Source: Heterodera schachtii | Taxonomy: Eukaryota > Nematoda > Chromadorea > Rhabditida > Heteroderidae | Assembly (NCBI GenBank): GCA_023374025.1 | Contig: SIJG01000008.1 | Span: 1,959,227-2,023,226 of the forward strand | Reading direction: 5' to 3' | DNA length: 64,000 nucleotides | Shown here: positions 28,396-39,726 of the stretch, one piece after another | How positions within the stretch are numbered: the first letter of the stretch is position 1 | How the letters are laid out: each line of letters starts with the position of its first letter | The notes under the pieces: generated by a model | What the model was told of the DNA's origin: nothing | The model's input: only the letters and a program-made list of their open reading frames with translations | Databases searched by the model: none | Position numbers and translations under genes: made by a program

Positions 28396-29690
28396 GAAAA
28401 TTCAAAATATTTTAATTACTGTAGAGAGATTGAATCATAGGAAAGCAGTAGAAAATCAAGAAGATTATCGCGATGCCAATTCACGAATTCTCCGTCTCGT
28501 CTAACGTCAATTTTTAATTTCAGAACGCTCCTATTAAAATTTACTATTTAATTTGTATCAATCAGACAATCACATTCTCTGTTAAAACTTAAATCCTTTT
28601 TAAAGTGTGTTTCTTTAAACCTAGAAAATGGAACCCGCGCGTGTTTAACACTGCTAAAAAGTTTCATCTTGGCAAAAAAACAATGAAATCTTATGCCAAG
28701 CAAAGACTGGTTATTTGGTTAAGGTTTTAATTTTATTTTTCCTGGAAACAGAGATAAGCAATTTTTGTGGTCTTTTATCTTGTTGTCATGCAGGCAATGA
28801 ATGTAAGTGCTGAATTTAAAATAATGATACTGAATTTTGTTTATAATTTTGAAAGAAGGACGTGAAAAGAACGAGAAGTTCATTAGAACATTTCCTCTTT
28901 AACATGTTTTTTATAATAGTTCGAGCCCACTCTATAAATTTGTTTCGGTCTGATAGAATTTTTGTTAGCATGCTTAATCATAATTTGTTTTATGACATTC
29001 ACAATGATGAATTCAAGCACTAAGTTTTATTTTCAAATTTATTATTGAGTGATTTGAAAATCCCACATTCTGTCATTTTCCGAGGACATGCCAAGCCGTT
29101 CTCTTTGATTTTGGGTTGAATCTGGTATTAAAAATGCACTTATAGTGATTTGCATTTAATTTAAAAAGAAAAAATAAGAACAAAAAACTCAACGTGCGGA
29201 GTGGACAATGGACAATAATTAATTATTTGATCAGGAAATGGGACAAACAATTCATCATTGGCATAATTGGCGTTGCAACCAAAAAAGTGCCGATAAAAAA
29301 CATGGCAAGAAAAAGGGGGACATAATTTTGAATTTGATATAAATTTCATTTATTTTTAAATAATGTTTTAAAAGTTAAATTTTTTATATTTTTTAATTTC
29401 GTTTTTTTAATTTTTTAAGAAAATTTTTTTTTTCTATTTTAGCAGCACTTTTTTGGTGTTAAGTTCGGGCACATCTTATTAAAAAAAAATTAATAATTGT
29501 AGAGGCAATTAATAAAGATAAAGAGAAGAAGTGCCTTCTGTTACTGATGATGAGATGGTTCACTTTTATTTATGATGAGGTGGGGAAGGCATAAAAATAA
29601 TTCACGGCAAAATGCTGACCAAAAAAAAAAAAAGAATTTGAATTGGGTTTTGCTTATCTTTTCTTCTTTTTTTAAATAATTTTTAATTTT
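28396..29690. other. AT-rich spacer
   Basis: No gene recognised. Downstream (leftward) of the truncated minus-strand BTB copy one would expect its MATH exons; I looked for the MEIEKxSEF and KWLGF motifs here and did not see them. Confidence 0.5.
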
Positions 29691-29696
29691 AGCAAC

Positions 29697-30827
29697 TTGA
29701 CACAACAATTTTTGGTCAATTTGCAAAAATCCATCCGATTTGAGTAAAGTGTCCGCATTTTTGTCAATGTAATACAAACAATCGCTGACATAATTCTAAA
29801 AAAAAAAATGATAATTGAACGAATAATTTTGTATGTTATTTATCTTTAAGATTTCTTTTTAATTGCTGACACATAAACAGAATAAAGATTAAAAATAATT
29901 TAGTGCTTAAATGATTTAAAATTTCTTAATTCTAAATTTTTTTGTTCCTTCCCACCTCCAAGTCGAAAAGGCGGGCCTGGGCATAAGCCAAGAAAACATT
30001 GCGCAATTCGGAGAAGGGAATTTGCAAAGATGCGTCGGCCAAATCAGGGATATTGTATTTTTAGCTAATTAGAAACTCAAGAATTAATAAAAATTTTATT
30101 TAAAAATAGCCTAATTAAAATTAATATTTATTATTATATATTTAATTCTTTTAAAATAAATCCACCGGCGTAAAGCACTGCCATGGCATTGTCTCCGTTT
30201 AATCCGCTTAAATCGTCGGTATAAATGAAGCTCAACATCACTTTGAATGCTGCTGCTTCAACGTCGGGGAGCTTCACCACAGAGCAATTAGCTGAGGCTA
30301 ATTAAAATTAATTAGTTTAGTAGTAGTTTTTGAAAATTAATTAGGGCATTAGCAGAGACTAATTGAAATTTTATTAAGGTGATTAGCAGAAATTACTTGA
30401 AAATAAATTAGGTTAATTACCGAGACTCTTGAATCAATTAATAAAAAATTAATCATTTATTTTATTCGGTATTTTTACCACTTTCTCCTTGTTCTTTCTT
30501 GGCGTCAAAACGGAACATTGCCTCAAATACATCGGAAGCTAACTTCAATATGAGTTTATGGGCTGAGAGAAGCTTAAGAGGATAGACGTAAAAATAATAA
30601 ATTTTAAAATATTTTGAAATAATTCAAAATTATTATATAAAAACAAATTTTCTCAATTCAGTAGAGCGATTAAATAATTTAAATAGTGAAATTAATAAAT
30701 AAATTAGTCACCTCTTTTGCTTCTCCGTCCCCCACCAAAAACTGAACATCCGAATGCTCAGCCGTGCTCAAAATCAACTTTATCCCATCAATCACTGATT
30801 TGACATGAGAAACTGAAATATTTGCTA
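29697..30827 (-). pseudogene. BTB-BACK family copy truncated at both ends
   Basis: Exons read leftwards: about 30827-30715 (IKLILSTAEHSDVQFLVGD, start of the BTB fold), about 30560-30480 (SAHKLILKLASDVFEAMFRF), about 30290-30165 (PDVEAAAFKVMLSFIYTDDL), about 30053-29960 (KYNIPDLADASLQIPFSELR) and about 29787-29697 (start of BACK, CLYYIDKNADTLLKSDGF). Reading order and spacing match the complete paralogues. No start codon or signal-peptide exon could be joined to the first exon, BACK breaks off after LLCQV, and no MATH exons follow. The homologous BTB donor here is GT, unlike the GC of three paralogues. Probably a decaying copy, although a short expressed BTB protein cannot be excluded. Confidence 0.7.
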
Positions 30828-30834
30828 AATTATG

Positions 30835-32970
30835 ATACATAAGATGATGACAAATATGTCATCTTTTATTGTCTCCTCGAAAATCTCGATTTTTTAATAA
30901 AAATAAAATTTTTAAAAATGGTAAATATACAAATAAAAGTACATAACTAAAAAAGTGTATTTGGAAAAAGAGACAAAAATGGAGACATTCTTTTAGGGGC
31001 GGCAAAATGATGACCTAAAAAGAGGCTAAGACCAGAAAAGAAGTTGCTTGATTGAATTAATCTTTTTTTTTTCTAATAAAAATGAATTGAAAATTAATTA
31101 ATTCCCTTCATTTTTAACAATGTAAAAAACAACATTTGCTTCTTCTCTCCAATTAACTTTTTTTTATATCTATACAATTTGTACACATTTTGCATATAAG
31201 ATAGAGAAAATAAAACTTCTGAATACTTTTCCATTTTGTGGCTACACCTCAAAAATTTAAAAAGGCCAACAAAAGACGTGCAAAAAATTTTCATCCGCGT
31301 TTTCGTTTTTTAGGTTGAGCCGCCGCCGTCTCCCCAATTGGGCATCGCTTAATAAAAATTTTCCTTTCCTTCACAGCACTGTAATTTTTGCATTTAAATA
31401 AATTAAATTGCACAAAAATTTTTTTCTCATATACGAAGAATCAACAAAATGTACAATTCAGATCCACAGAAGCCTACAGTACCTTCGCCTTTTTTGTTTT
31501 TTTAATGCTTTCAGCTGTGCTGGGTCGTTCCCTAAAAACCGCCAAAGGGTAGGAAAATAAAAAATGCAAAACATATAAATTCATAACTTGGCTCAATTTC
31601 AACCACATTAATATTTTATTGTTTCTACAATATTAATTTATAAATTTTTTTTAGAACTTAGTCGTCAAGAGCATTCGAATGATACCAAATTTGTTTGATT
31701 ATTTACACTTTTTTTTTTGCATGATAATAGCAAACATTTAGGGCTATCGAAAGATATCAAAATTTTAAAATTTGGTTCATTTGGGCGAAGTTATGAATAA
31801 TTTTCTGTCAAAAATTTTCCTGAAACCGATTTAAAACACCAATTTTGTGATTTTTCCGCACCTCTTGAGTGCTTTTTATGTTGACGTCATTAGAGATTGA
31901 TTGGAATTCGTTTTTTGCGGGTTTTTAGCGGGCCCCCAATTCTATAGTTTTCCAAGAATTCATATTCGTTTCTTACTAGACATTTCAGTATTTTAAATTC
32001 ATAAAAACCCTCACAGATAGCGCCCATTCGACTTTTTCATTAAAAAACAATTGTATTGGCAAGAAAAAGATGCTTCGAAATTGTCAAAATTCTCCGAATT
32101 TCGTACTCAACTTGAAAAATTCTATATTCGCCATTAATTGCTTAAAAATTGACTAATAAAATTATTTCTTTAGACCCGTCCGATTTGGTCAACCCCAGCC
32201 CAAATGACCCTGACATTTCCCTTATTCTGATGCCGAGGATGAATTCTCTTTCACAGCACATTTTGCCACTTCTATAGAGTAAATTTCTTTCATTTTTAGG
32301 TCAGCAATTTGCTTAGATAAAATTATATGGGAAAATGGAGGTGAGGGGAGGGGAAGATAAGCAAATCCAATTCAAATTTGTTTCACTTTTTGGGTCATCT
32401 TTTTGACCCATAAATTATTTTATGCCTTCGCCATCAATCATAAAATTAAATAAATGGGACAAATCTTCTTTAATTATTCTTTTTGAGTTAATTAGTTGGC
32501 ATTTTTATGTTGTGGAAAAATCAAATTTTTTCCAAATTAAAATGGTGAAAATTCCATTTTAACGCAGTTATAATTAGGGCTGCTATTTTTAGGCACAAAA
32601 AATCGCGAAATAGGCATCTAAAAAGCAGAAGAAAAAAAATCGCAAAATAGGCATTAAATAGGCACTTTGTATTTCAATAATTTTAAAGTTTTTCGAATAA
32701 GGTTAATTTTAAACCAACATTTTTATTAAGAAAAAGATAATTAATTCGAAAATCCTGAAAAAGGCGCTAAAAATGGCGAAAAGGCACGAAAATATGCATT
32801 TTGACATTAAGCATAAAAAGACGAAAATAGGGAAATTTGGGTTAAAAACTAAAATTCGATTTTTTTTTTTTTACTTTTATTTTGTCATCACTTTTATCGT
32901 GCCTCATTTCACAGCTAATTACCTAAGACAAAAGTTTTAATTAAATCTCTGATTTGTGAGTGCAATTTCT
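30835..32970. other. Spacer between divergent BTB copies
   Basis: AT-rich. An iterated-word segment (ATAGGCA and AAAATCGCxAAATAGGCA words) lies at about 32579-32690. A coding-like plus-strand segment at about 32175-32275 follows TTTCTTTAG (DPSDLVNPSPNDPDISLIL) but has no partner exons. An open frame at 31094-31294 (minus) begins with a hydrophobic MKIFCTSFVGLFKFL but cannot be spliced in phase to the neighbouring BTB copy. Confidence 0.45.
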
Positions 32971-34881
32971 AGATAAAATGCCATCGTCGGTGGAACTGAT
33001 GAAACATTTGTTAAGCACGGGTGAACATTCGGATGTGCACTTTTTGGTTGGGGACGCAAAAGAGGCGAATTTAATTTTCAATTTAAATTTAAATTTTTAT
33101 TTTTCAACTGCAATTTCATTAATTATCCATATTTTTAAAGGTTTTACCAGCACATCAGCTCATTTTGAAGAGCGCTTCCGACGTATTTGAGGCAATGTTC
33201 CGTTTTGACGCCAAAAAAGAAAGACCGGAAAATGGTAAAAAAAATAGTTTTAAAGGAAAATACCAATTATGTTATTTGTTCTTCATTTTGTCTCTTCTAA
33301 TTTTCCTAATTAATTTCAATTAGCCCCTGCTAATTGCCCTGATGTTGTGGAGGTCACCGACGTTGAAGCAGCAGCGTTCAAACTGATGTTGAGCTTCATC
33401 TATACGGATGATTTAAGCGAATTGAACGGAGACAATGCAATGGCAGTGCTTTACGCCGGTGGTTTTATTTTTTTTTAATTAAATTTATTAATTATTGAAT
33501 CCCTAATTAGCCAAAAAGTACAATATCCCTGATTTGGTCGGCAGATCTTTGCAAATTCCAATCCCTGAATTGCGCAATGTTTTCTTTGCTTATGCCCAAG
33601 CTCTCCTTTTCGAATTGGAGGTGAGAAAAACAAATTTATTTTTAATAATGCTTTGTTCGAATTTGGGTTCGTTGAATTCGAAATTCGTCGAAATGGTGTG
33701 AGATTCATGATCCAAGTGTAAGCAATTTTTAAGGATTTTTCCATCAAATGTTTGCGTTACATTTGCCAAAATGCGGCCCAATTGTTCGGATCGGATGACT
33801 TTTTGCAAATTGATCAGAAAATGTTGTGTGTGCTTCTTGAGAGTGATCGTTTGTTACTCAGCGATGAATTTGAAATTTGGAAAATTGTAATTTTTAATTT
33901 TACATTTTCTGATGCCTACAGAATAATAAATTTTAAATTTTACAGTTCCATCCGGTGTGTTAACAGTGGAAGAAGTGCTCGGCGTTTATCAGTTCAATTC
34001 CCATCCGTTTCTGTATCTTCGTGGAGTGCCCGGGCTGTACTGTTGAAATTCCCAAGCCATGGCCGAATTTTTAATTGGAACAAAGCCAAGGGCAACAAAA
34101 GAGGGACACTTTCAATGGAAATTGAAAAAGTGTCGGATTTTACGGGAGAGTCTGTCGGGAGTAGAAGATTAAGTGATGCCGTGGAGATAAATGGATTGGC
34201 ATGGAAAATTGAAGCAGAAATAAGAAAAAATACGGAAGGCACAGATGAGAAGAAATTTTTGGGATTTCACTTATGGTGCGATGCGAAAGAAGGTACAATT
34301 TTAACAAATATTGAAAAAAAATAAAAATTAATTTTTTAACTATTTAAGGGAAACCATCGAACCGAGTTTTTTCTGCAACACTTCGAATTGTATCTGAAAA
34401 GAGCGAAGCGGAGAATTCCATTGGGACATTTTGTGATTCAAACATCGGCCGGGGATCCGATAATTTCATTTCCTTTGCGGTGAGTGTCAATTGAAAATAT
34501 TATTCCCTTAATTGACATAATTATGGTTATTTAAGGAATTGATGGACCAAAGCAATGGTTTTTACAACATAGAAGAGGACAAAGTGACATTGGCCATTGA
34601 TGTCACAGTGAAAGATGAAAAAAAGGAGAAATGCATTTCTGATCCCGACAAATCCAATGGAATAATTTCGATGGAAATTGAAAAATTGTCGGAATTTGCA
34701 CGAGAAATCATTGGGAGTGAACGTAGAAGCGAAACTGTTCACATCAAAGGATTTCCATGGAAAATATGGGCAGAAATTAGAACGAAAAAGGAAAGCACAA
34801 ACAATGAGAAATGGTTGAACTTTTCTCTTTTGTGTGATGCTCCAAAAGAAGGTGCAAAATTAAATGTTAATTAAATAATAA

Positions 34882-34918
34882 CTAGCGGGGTCAGCGCCTT
34901 CGGCGCATCCCCCGCTAG
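34882..34918 (-). other. Helitron 3' terminal hairpin and CTAG end
   Basis: Two nested inverted repeats: an outer CTAGCGGGG/CCCCGCTAG pair (34882-34890 and 34910-34918) and an inner GCGCC/GGCGC stem with a TTC loop. A stem shortly before a CTRR end is the termination signal of Helitron rolling-circle replication. Confidence 0.85.
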
Positions 34919-35100
34919 GTAGTACGAATGTGGTATGAACAGTTATTTTTGAGAAAGGATAAAGTATGAAATTAAAAGAAGACTTACTTTGAATTGTGTT
35001 CGTACTGTCTTGAGCAACCCAAAGAACAACAGATTTGTCTATACAAAACCAATTCTAATACTATACTAAATCTAAATCCAAGGCTAGTCTAAAACATTAT

Positions 35101-38100
35101 CTAATCACTGTTATCTAATAACTCTCTGTACACAACATTCTTCACCGTTCTCTCTAAATTACTATCATCTAATCTAATTCTCAGCTTATTCCAAGCTCTT
35201 GCTCTCGAAAGAGCCACATACAATTGACCATGGCTAAAAACATCTTTTCTCAAATCTATGCCAACTTGCTCAAGGGTTTGACCTTGGGCCTTGTTAATTG
35301 TCATTGCAAAAGCTAACACCAACGGGAATTGGTGCCTATGCAGGTCAAAAGGGTAATCTTCAGAACAGCAAAGCGTGATCCGAGGAATGTACACAGTCTG
35401 ACCTGCCTTATCTCCAGTCAAAATCTTACACACAATCAAATTCGGTTGCATTTGCTCAACTTTCATTCTTGCACCATTACAAAGGCCCATTTCTATATTC
35501 AAATTACGCATTAACAAAACAATTGCATTTTTCTTCAGTCTCAATTTATGCCGCGGAAACCCTGAAGGGTTTAAAGCATTCAAATACTCATCCAAATAAT
35601 CATCAGCTCTTTGTCTATTCTCATCTTGAGCTAAGTCTATACTGGTATACACAACTTCTTCTCCAGCCAACATTTCTAAAACTTTATTATTCATTTCACT
35701 AACATCAACATTCTTCGGTGCTAAAATGGCACTTTTGGCCATTTCATTCCAATTTTCTAAGACAATGCATTGACCAAAAATCTCTTCTGCTAAATCGCCA
35801 TTGCTAATACTATTCTCAGGCAAAATTATCTCATCATTTTCATTATTCCATTTTCCACTGCCAATCTCTAACAAATCTCTCGCAAATTCTTGTTCTGTTG
35901 CAAGAGCTCTCATATTCTTTGTCAATTTATATCTTATAGCCAACCTCCAGTACTCACTTCTCTTTATGGTTGAATTAACCATCTCAGCTCTCGTAGCATG
36001 TTTCTGAATTGGAAGGGTTTGACGAAAGTCTCCCGTCCAAAGCATAACCTTGCCACCAAATGCAATTCCATTATTCATTATCTCTTTCAATTTCTCATCC
36101 AAAGTTCTCATTGCGCGCTTATTTATCATAGGCGCCTCATCACAAATAAACAAATCTGTGTCTTTCAACTCTTGCCAAGCCTTTGATCTTGGACTAATAC
36201 TCGAATTACTCATATCTAAAGTCAGTCCAAATCTATTGTGCAATGTTCTCCCAGCAGGCAGCAAAGTTGCTGCAATGCCAGTAAAAGCCATTGTACAAAC
36301 CTTCTTCTTTTGACCTCTCAGCATATGTACAATTGTCTTGTTTACATGCGTCTTTCCAGTCCCACCCGGTCCACTAAGAAAGTAGAACGCGGGTTCATTT
36401 ACAGGATTCCATATTCTATGCAAAATTTCATCACAAATTTGCCTCTGTTCAGCATACATCAAAGCATAGTCTCTTTGTCCCAAATCCAATTCTTCGGCTA
36501 AATCAAATACTTGCTCAACATCATCATCAACATTTATCTGTTCCATGGTTGGAAAATCGGCAAGCGTTTTTCCAGCCTTCATAATGCTCAGTGCAATCTC
36601 TTTATATGCTTTAGCATAAGCCAATTCTTTTCTAAAACTCCTGCAAAAATCTTCAGACAAAGAGTCTTTAAACATATTCCAAAGCTCCTCCGGTTTGGCC
36701 GGATTGCAGTGGACTAAAATCAATGCAAAAAATTCTCTCAATTTCCATGGCATTTCAAAACTCTCAGCTTCTTCTAACGCTCTTTTCCACTCTTCATCAT
36801 TTCTAATCAAACCTCTTTCCAAACAGGCAGATGAAAAAGTCTCACAAACTTTTACATTACCATTTGCATCAATAACTGTTTTCAAATCGTCATAGGAGCA
36901 TGCTCCCTTCACATTCAACAGCAACAGCCTCAGGTGGTATCGCTCCGGCTCAGCCGGTGACACCTTAACCATTCGGCCAATTGTGTTAAAATATGTCTTT
37001 CTCTCGGTCCATTTTCCTTTCTTAAAACAAAACTTTTCAGGTATCTGGTGATAAAACAAAGTCTTTGCCAAAACATTTGTCTTATTCAATTCGTAATATG
37101 CCATCAACTCAGAACCATTCGCTATTCTTTCACGAATTTCTTCTTCTTCCATATTCTCGTCAAAGTAACAAATCTGTTCACCTTGCAAGTGTACAGTCAA
37201 AGACATAATACAATGACTTCGGTCGTACATAGGCAATTCAAAAATTCTCCACACAGCTTCTTGCGGGCAAACATACCGCGCATCAATAAACTCTTTAACT
37301 TCATCATGGTCATTTTTCTCTTCTAATTCTAGTCTAGCTCTATCTGGTGGCTTATGCACATACTTATGCAAATACTTTACTGAACTAACACTATTAACCT
37401 TTTCAAGATTAATGTGGCACTTGAACATTTTCAACAGGTACAGGTTGTGCGGGACAACCCACCTGTTGTCTAATTCATGTCTTCTTCCATTTGCAAACAC
37501 TTGAACTGTTCTTCCATCATTTGGTCTTGCATACAAAGCCAAACCATTTTCAAGAACAACTATCTCTTCTTGAAATGCTTTCGGGTAACCCTTCGAGCAT
37601 TTCCTTCGTCTAATTCCATTCTTGTCAACAAATTCTTCCATGCATGGGCAATTAGGGTTCAAAGCACCACATGGGCCATGGATCATAAATTTTTTCACCA
37701 ATTCAAACAATTCTGCTTCTAGTTCCTTGTCTGGAATTCTCGCACTAATTCCTTTCTTCTCAACATCTTCACCATTTATCAATTTGTCTTGCTCTGTCAA
37801 TGTCAACAGCAAATGGATGTGCGGTAGTCCCCTTCCTTGGTTCTCAACCGGGTACATCCACGCAATCACTTCACCAAAAATCTTTACTTTGCATATCTCA
37901 TTCATAATAGCTTTAACTTTCAGATTAAAAACTCTCACAACCAAATCTGGTCTATCACTTGATGTCTGCTCGTGAAACAAATTCTCTGAGATCTCCTCCC
38001 ATTGCGGATTACATGTCATAGTCAAAAACATATCAGGCTTGCCAAACCGCCGAACAACGGCCATAGCATCCTGAAAATGCTTCTCAACATATCTCGGACT

Positions 38101-39726
38101 ATTTGTCACACTTGAAGGAAGAATGACCTTCCTTCCAAGTGGCAAACCTCTTTCTTGTGCTCGTCTCATCAACATATTATCAACATTCTTGTATGCATCT
38201 GCCAAAATCTTTTTCTGGTTATTCTTAATCCAATTCATTCTATCTCCTTCAATCTTAACATATTCATCAACACAATACTGTTGAAAGAGTCTTCCTCCAT
38301 ATAAAATAGGATTAAACTCTTTCTCTCTGATTGCCAATGTGTATGACACATACTGAAGTCTTGTCACATTTCTAATGCCATTTCTTTGCTTCATTCCCGG
38401 GCGCCAACCAAGTGTACCACGCGGATAAAACAGCGGGTATGTCATCGGTGTCACCATCGGGTCAAGGCTATTCAAAATCTTTAACTCTTTTCCACGTTGT
38501 CTGATCACAATCTTCGCATCCGGTACTTCACCGTCTGCTCCAGGTACATAAACTGCTGCAATTTCATTTGCTCTTGGTACATTGTACCCCAAACGTCTGT
38601 CCAATTGCCTTCCGGTCTCAAACAAAAGCTTGATCTCGGCAGGCTCTCTGTTCTCATTTCTCGCTCTCTCAACTTCATCCTCTTCTTCCTCTTTCATCAT
38701 CACATAAGCCTCAGCAAACGGATTCACATTCCTTATCACTTCATAAACAGTTCTTGACAATTGAGGGTCAACACCGACATTGTTTTGTCTCATTGCCCTC
38801 ATTGCCTGTTCAGTATCTACGATGAATATCTGCCCGTAAGCAGGTTCATCGCCATTTTCTGGATTCAAAGCCATATTCATTCTATGATAAACCTGACCGT
38901 ATATGCGAAAGCAATATGGCCCTCGGTTATTCGGGTATCTATATCTCAGCGGATTCATTGAAGCAAATGAAACGCTGCTATTCAAGTGTCTAACATTTTC
39001 AAAAAAACTAACATGTCTCGCGTCAAATTTCATAAACAAATCCCTCAATTCCTCAGGAAAATCCTGCTCAGGAATCTCGGGAACAAAAACTTTTCCATAG
39101 TGGCAACAATCCTTGAAAGAATTGCCTCGGCCACTCATTTTTTCTTCAACAAAATGCAAAGCATCACAAAATTCACATCTCATATTCATTTGGCTAAGTC
39201 TATGTTCATGAGCATTTGCATGAGCTCCTGCTGCATAAACCTTAACAACACCTTGTCTAATCACCCTGTGTCTAATTCTATCTTGTTCCAAACGCAATTG
39301 CTTTTCTAACACATTCTCTTCATTTCTAGCAATACTTTTTCGGTTTCGATCATATTCTAAACGAACTCTATGCTCAAGTTCATTTTCTTCTTCTCCTTGT
39401 CTAATCTTTCTATTTCTATTCTGATCTAAACGCAAGGCTCTTTGAGTTTGCGACTCATTATCTCTTCTCACTTTCTCACGTTCATTTTTCTTTCTCAAAT
39501 ACTCCATTCTTCTTCTTTCTTCAAATTGATTATCAGTTAAACGGGAAGGACCCGCAACCGCAATATCCAAATTCATTGATCTCTGGCTGGAACCACTATC
39601 TACAAATCTTGGTCTCTTAGCATAATTATGTTCTGACAATACATCATCTTCATTTTCTAAAACCTGTCCATATCTATTACTATTTCTAGACTCTCTAAGA
39701 TACACTTGATCCAAATTCATTAACAC
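35101..39726 (-). CDS. Helitron Rep-helicase transposase, 1541 aa
   Basis: The rolling-circle transposase of the enclosing element, uninterrupted from ATG 39726 to the stop at 35101. Domains: an N-terminal charged region; a Helitron-like N domain with a CEFCDALHFVEEKM cysteine motif near residue 185; the HUH Rep nuclease with GLPHIHLLL near residue 635 and the YLHKYVHK catalytic tyrosine motif near 787; then a PIF1-type superfamily 1 helicase with Walker A GPGGTGKT near 1122, Walker B LFICDEAPM near 1180, WTGDFRQTLPI near 1220, and the C-terminal motifs FAMTINKAQGQTLEQVG and LYVALSRARAWNKLRI near 1480-1510. All hallmark residues of an active enzyme are visible and no stop or frameshift interrupts it, so the copy could be recent or still mobile. 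Confidence 0.97.
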   Translation of the reverse strand: MLMNLDQVYLRESRNSNRYGQVLENEDDVLSEHNYAKRPRFVDSGSSQRSMNLDIAVAGPSRLTDNQFEERRRMEYLRKKNEREKVRRDNESQTQRALRLDQNRNRKIRQGEEENELEHRVRLEYDRNRKSIARNEENVLEKQLRLEQDRIRHRVIRQGVVKVYAAGAHANAHEHRLSQMNMRCEFCDALHFVEEKMSGRGNSFKDCCHYGKVFVPEIPEQDFPEELRDLFMKFDARHVSFFENVRHLNSSVSFASMNPLRYRYPNNRGPYCFRIYGQVYHRMNMALNPENGDEPAYGQIFIVDTEQAMRAMRQNNVGVDPQLSRTVYEVIRNVNPFAEAYVMMKEEEEDEVERARNENREPAEIKLLFETGRQLDRRLGYNVPRANEIAAVYVPGADGEVPDAKIVIRQRGKELKILNSLDPMVTPMTYPLFYPRGTLGWRPGMKQRNGIRNVTRLQYVSYTLAIREKEFNPILYGGRLFQQYCVDEYVKIEGDRMNWIKNNQKKILADAYKNVDNMLMRRAQERGLPLGRKVILPSSVTNSPRYVEKHFQDAMAVVRRFGKPDMFLTMTCNPQWEEISENLFHEQTSSDRPDLVVRVFNLKVKAIMNEICKVKIFGEVIAWMYPVENQGRGLPHIHLLLTLTEQDKLINGEDVEKKGISARIPDKELEAELFELVKKFMIHGPCGALNPNCPCMEEFVDKNGIRRRKCSKGYPKAFQEEIVVLENGLALYARPNDGRTVQVFANGRRHELDNRWVVPHNLYLLKMFKCHINLEKVNSVSSVKYLHKYVHKPPDRARLELEEKNDHDEVKEFIDARYVCPQEAVWRIFELPMYDRSHCIMSLTVHLQGEQICYFDENMEEEEIRERIANGSELMAYYELNKTNVLAKTLFYHQIPEKFCFKKGKWTERKTYFNTIGRMVKVSPAEPERYHLRLLLLNVKGACSYDDLKTVIDANGNVKVCETFSSACLERGLIRNDEEWKRALEEAESFEMPWKLREFFALILVHCNPAKPEELWNMFKDSLSEDFCRSFRKELAYAKAYKEIALSIMKAGKTLADFPTMEQINVDDDVEQVFDLAEELDLGQRDYALMYAEQRQICDEILHRIWNPVNEPAFYFLSGPGGTGKTHVNKTIVHMLRGQKKKVCTMAFTGIAATLLPAGRTLHNRFGLTLDMSNSSISPRSKAWQELKDTDLFICDEAPMINKRAMRTLDEKLKEIMNNGIAFGGKVMLWTGDFRQTLPIQKHATRAEMVNSTIKRSEYWRLAIRYKLTKNMRALATEQEFARDLLEIGSGKWNNENDEIILPENSISNGDLAEEIFGQCIVLENWNEMAKSAILAPKNVDVSEMNNKVLEMLAGEEVVYTSIDLAQDENRQRADDYLDEYLNALNPSGFPRHKLRLKKNAIVLLMRNLNIEMGLCNGARMKVEQMQPNLIVCKILTGDKAGQTVYIPRITLCCSEDYPFDLHRHQFPLVLAFAMTINKAQGQTLEQVGIDLRKDVFSHGQLYVALSRARAWNKLRIRLDDSNLERTVKNVVYRELLDNSD

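Noticed and set aside
31094..31294. Signal-peptide exon for the minus BTB copy at 30.8 kb
   Set aside because: The frame starts with a hydrophobic segment, but the available donor gives a phase that introduces a stop in the next exon.
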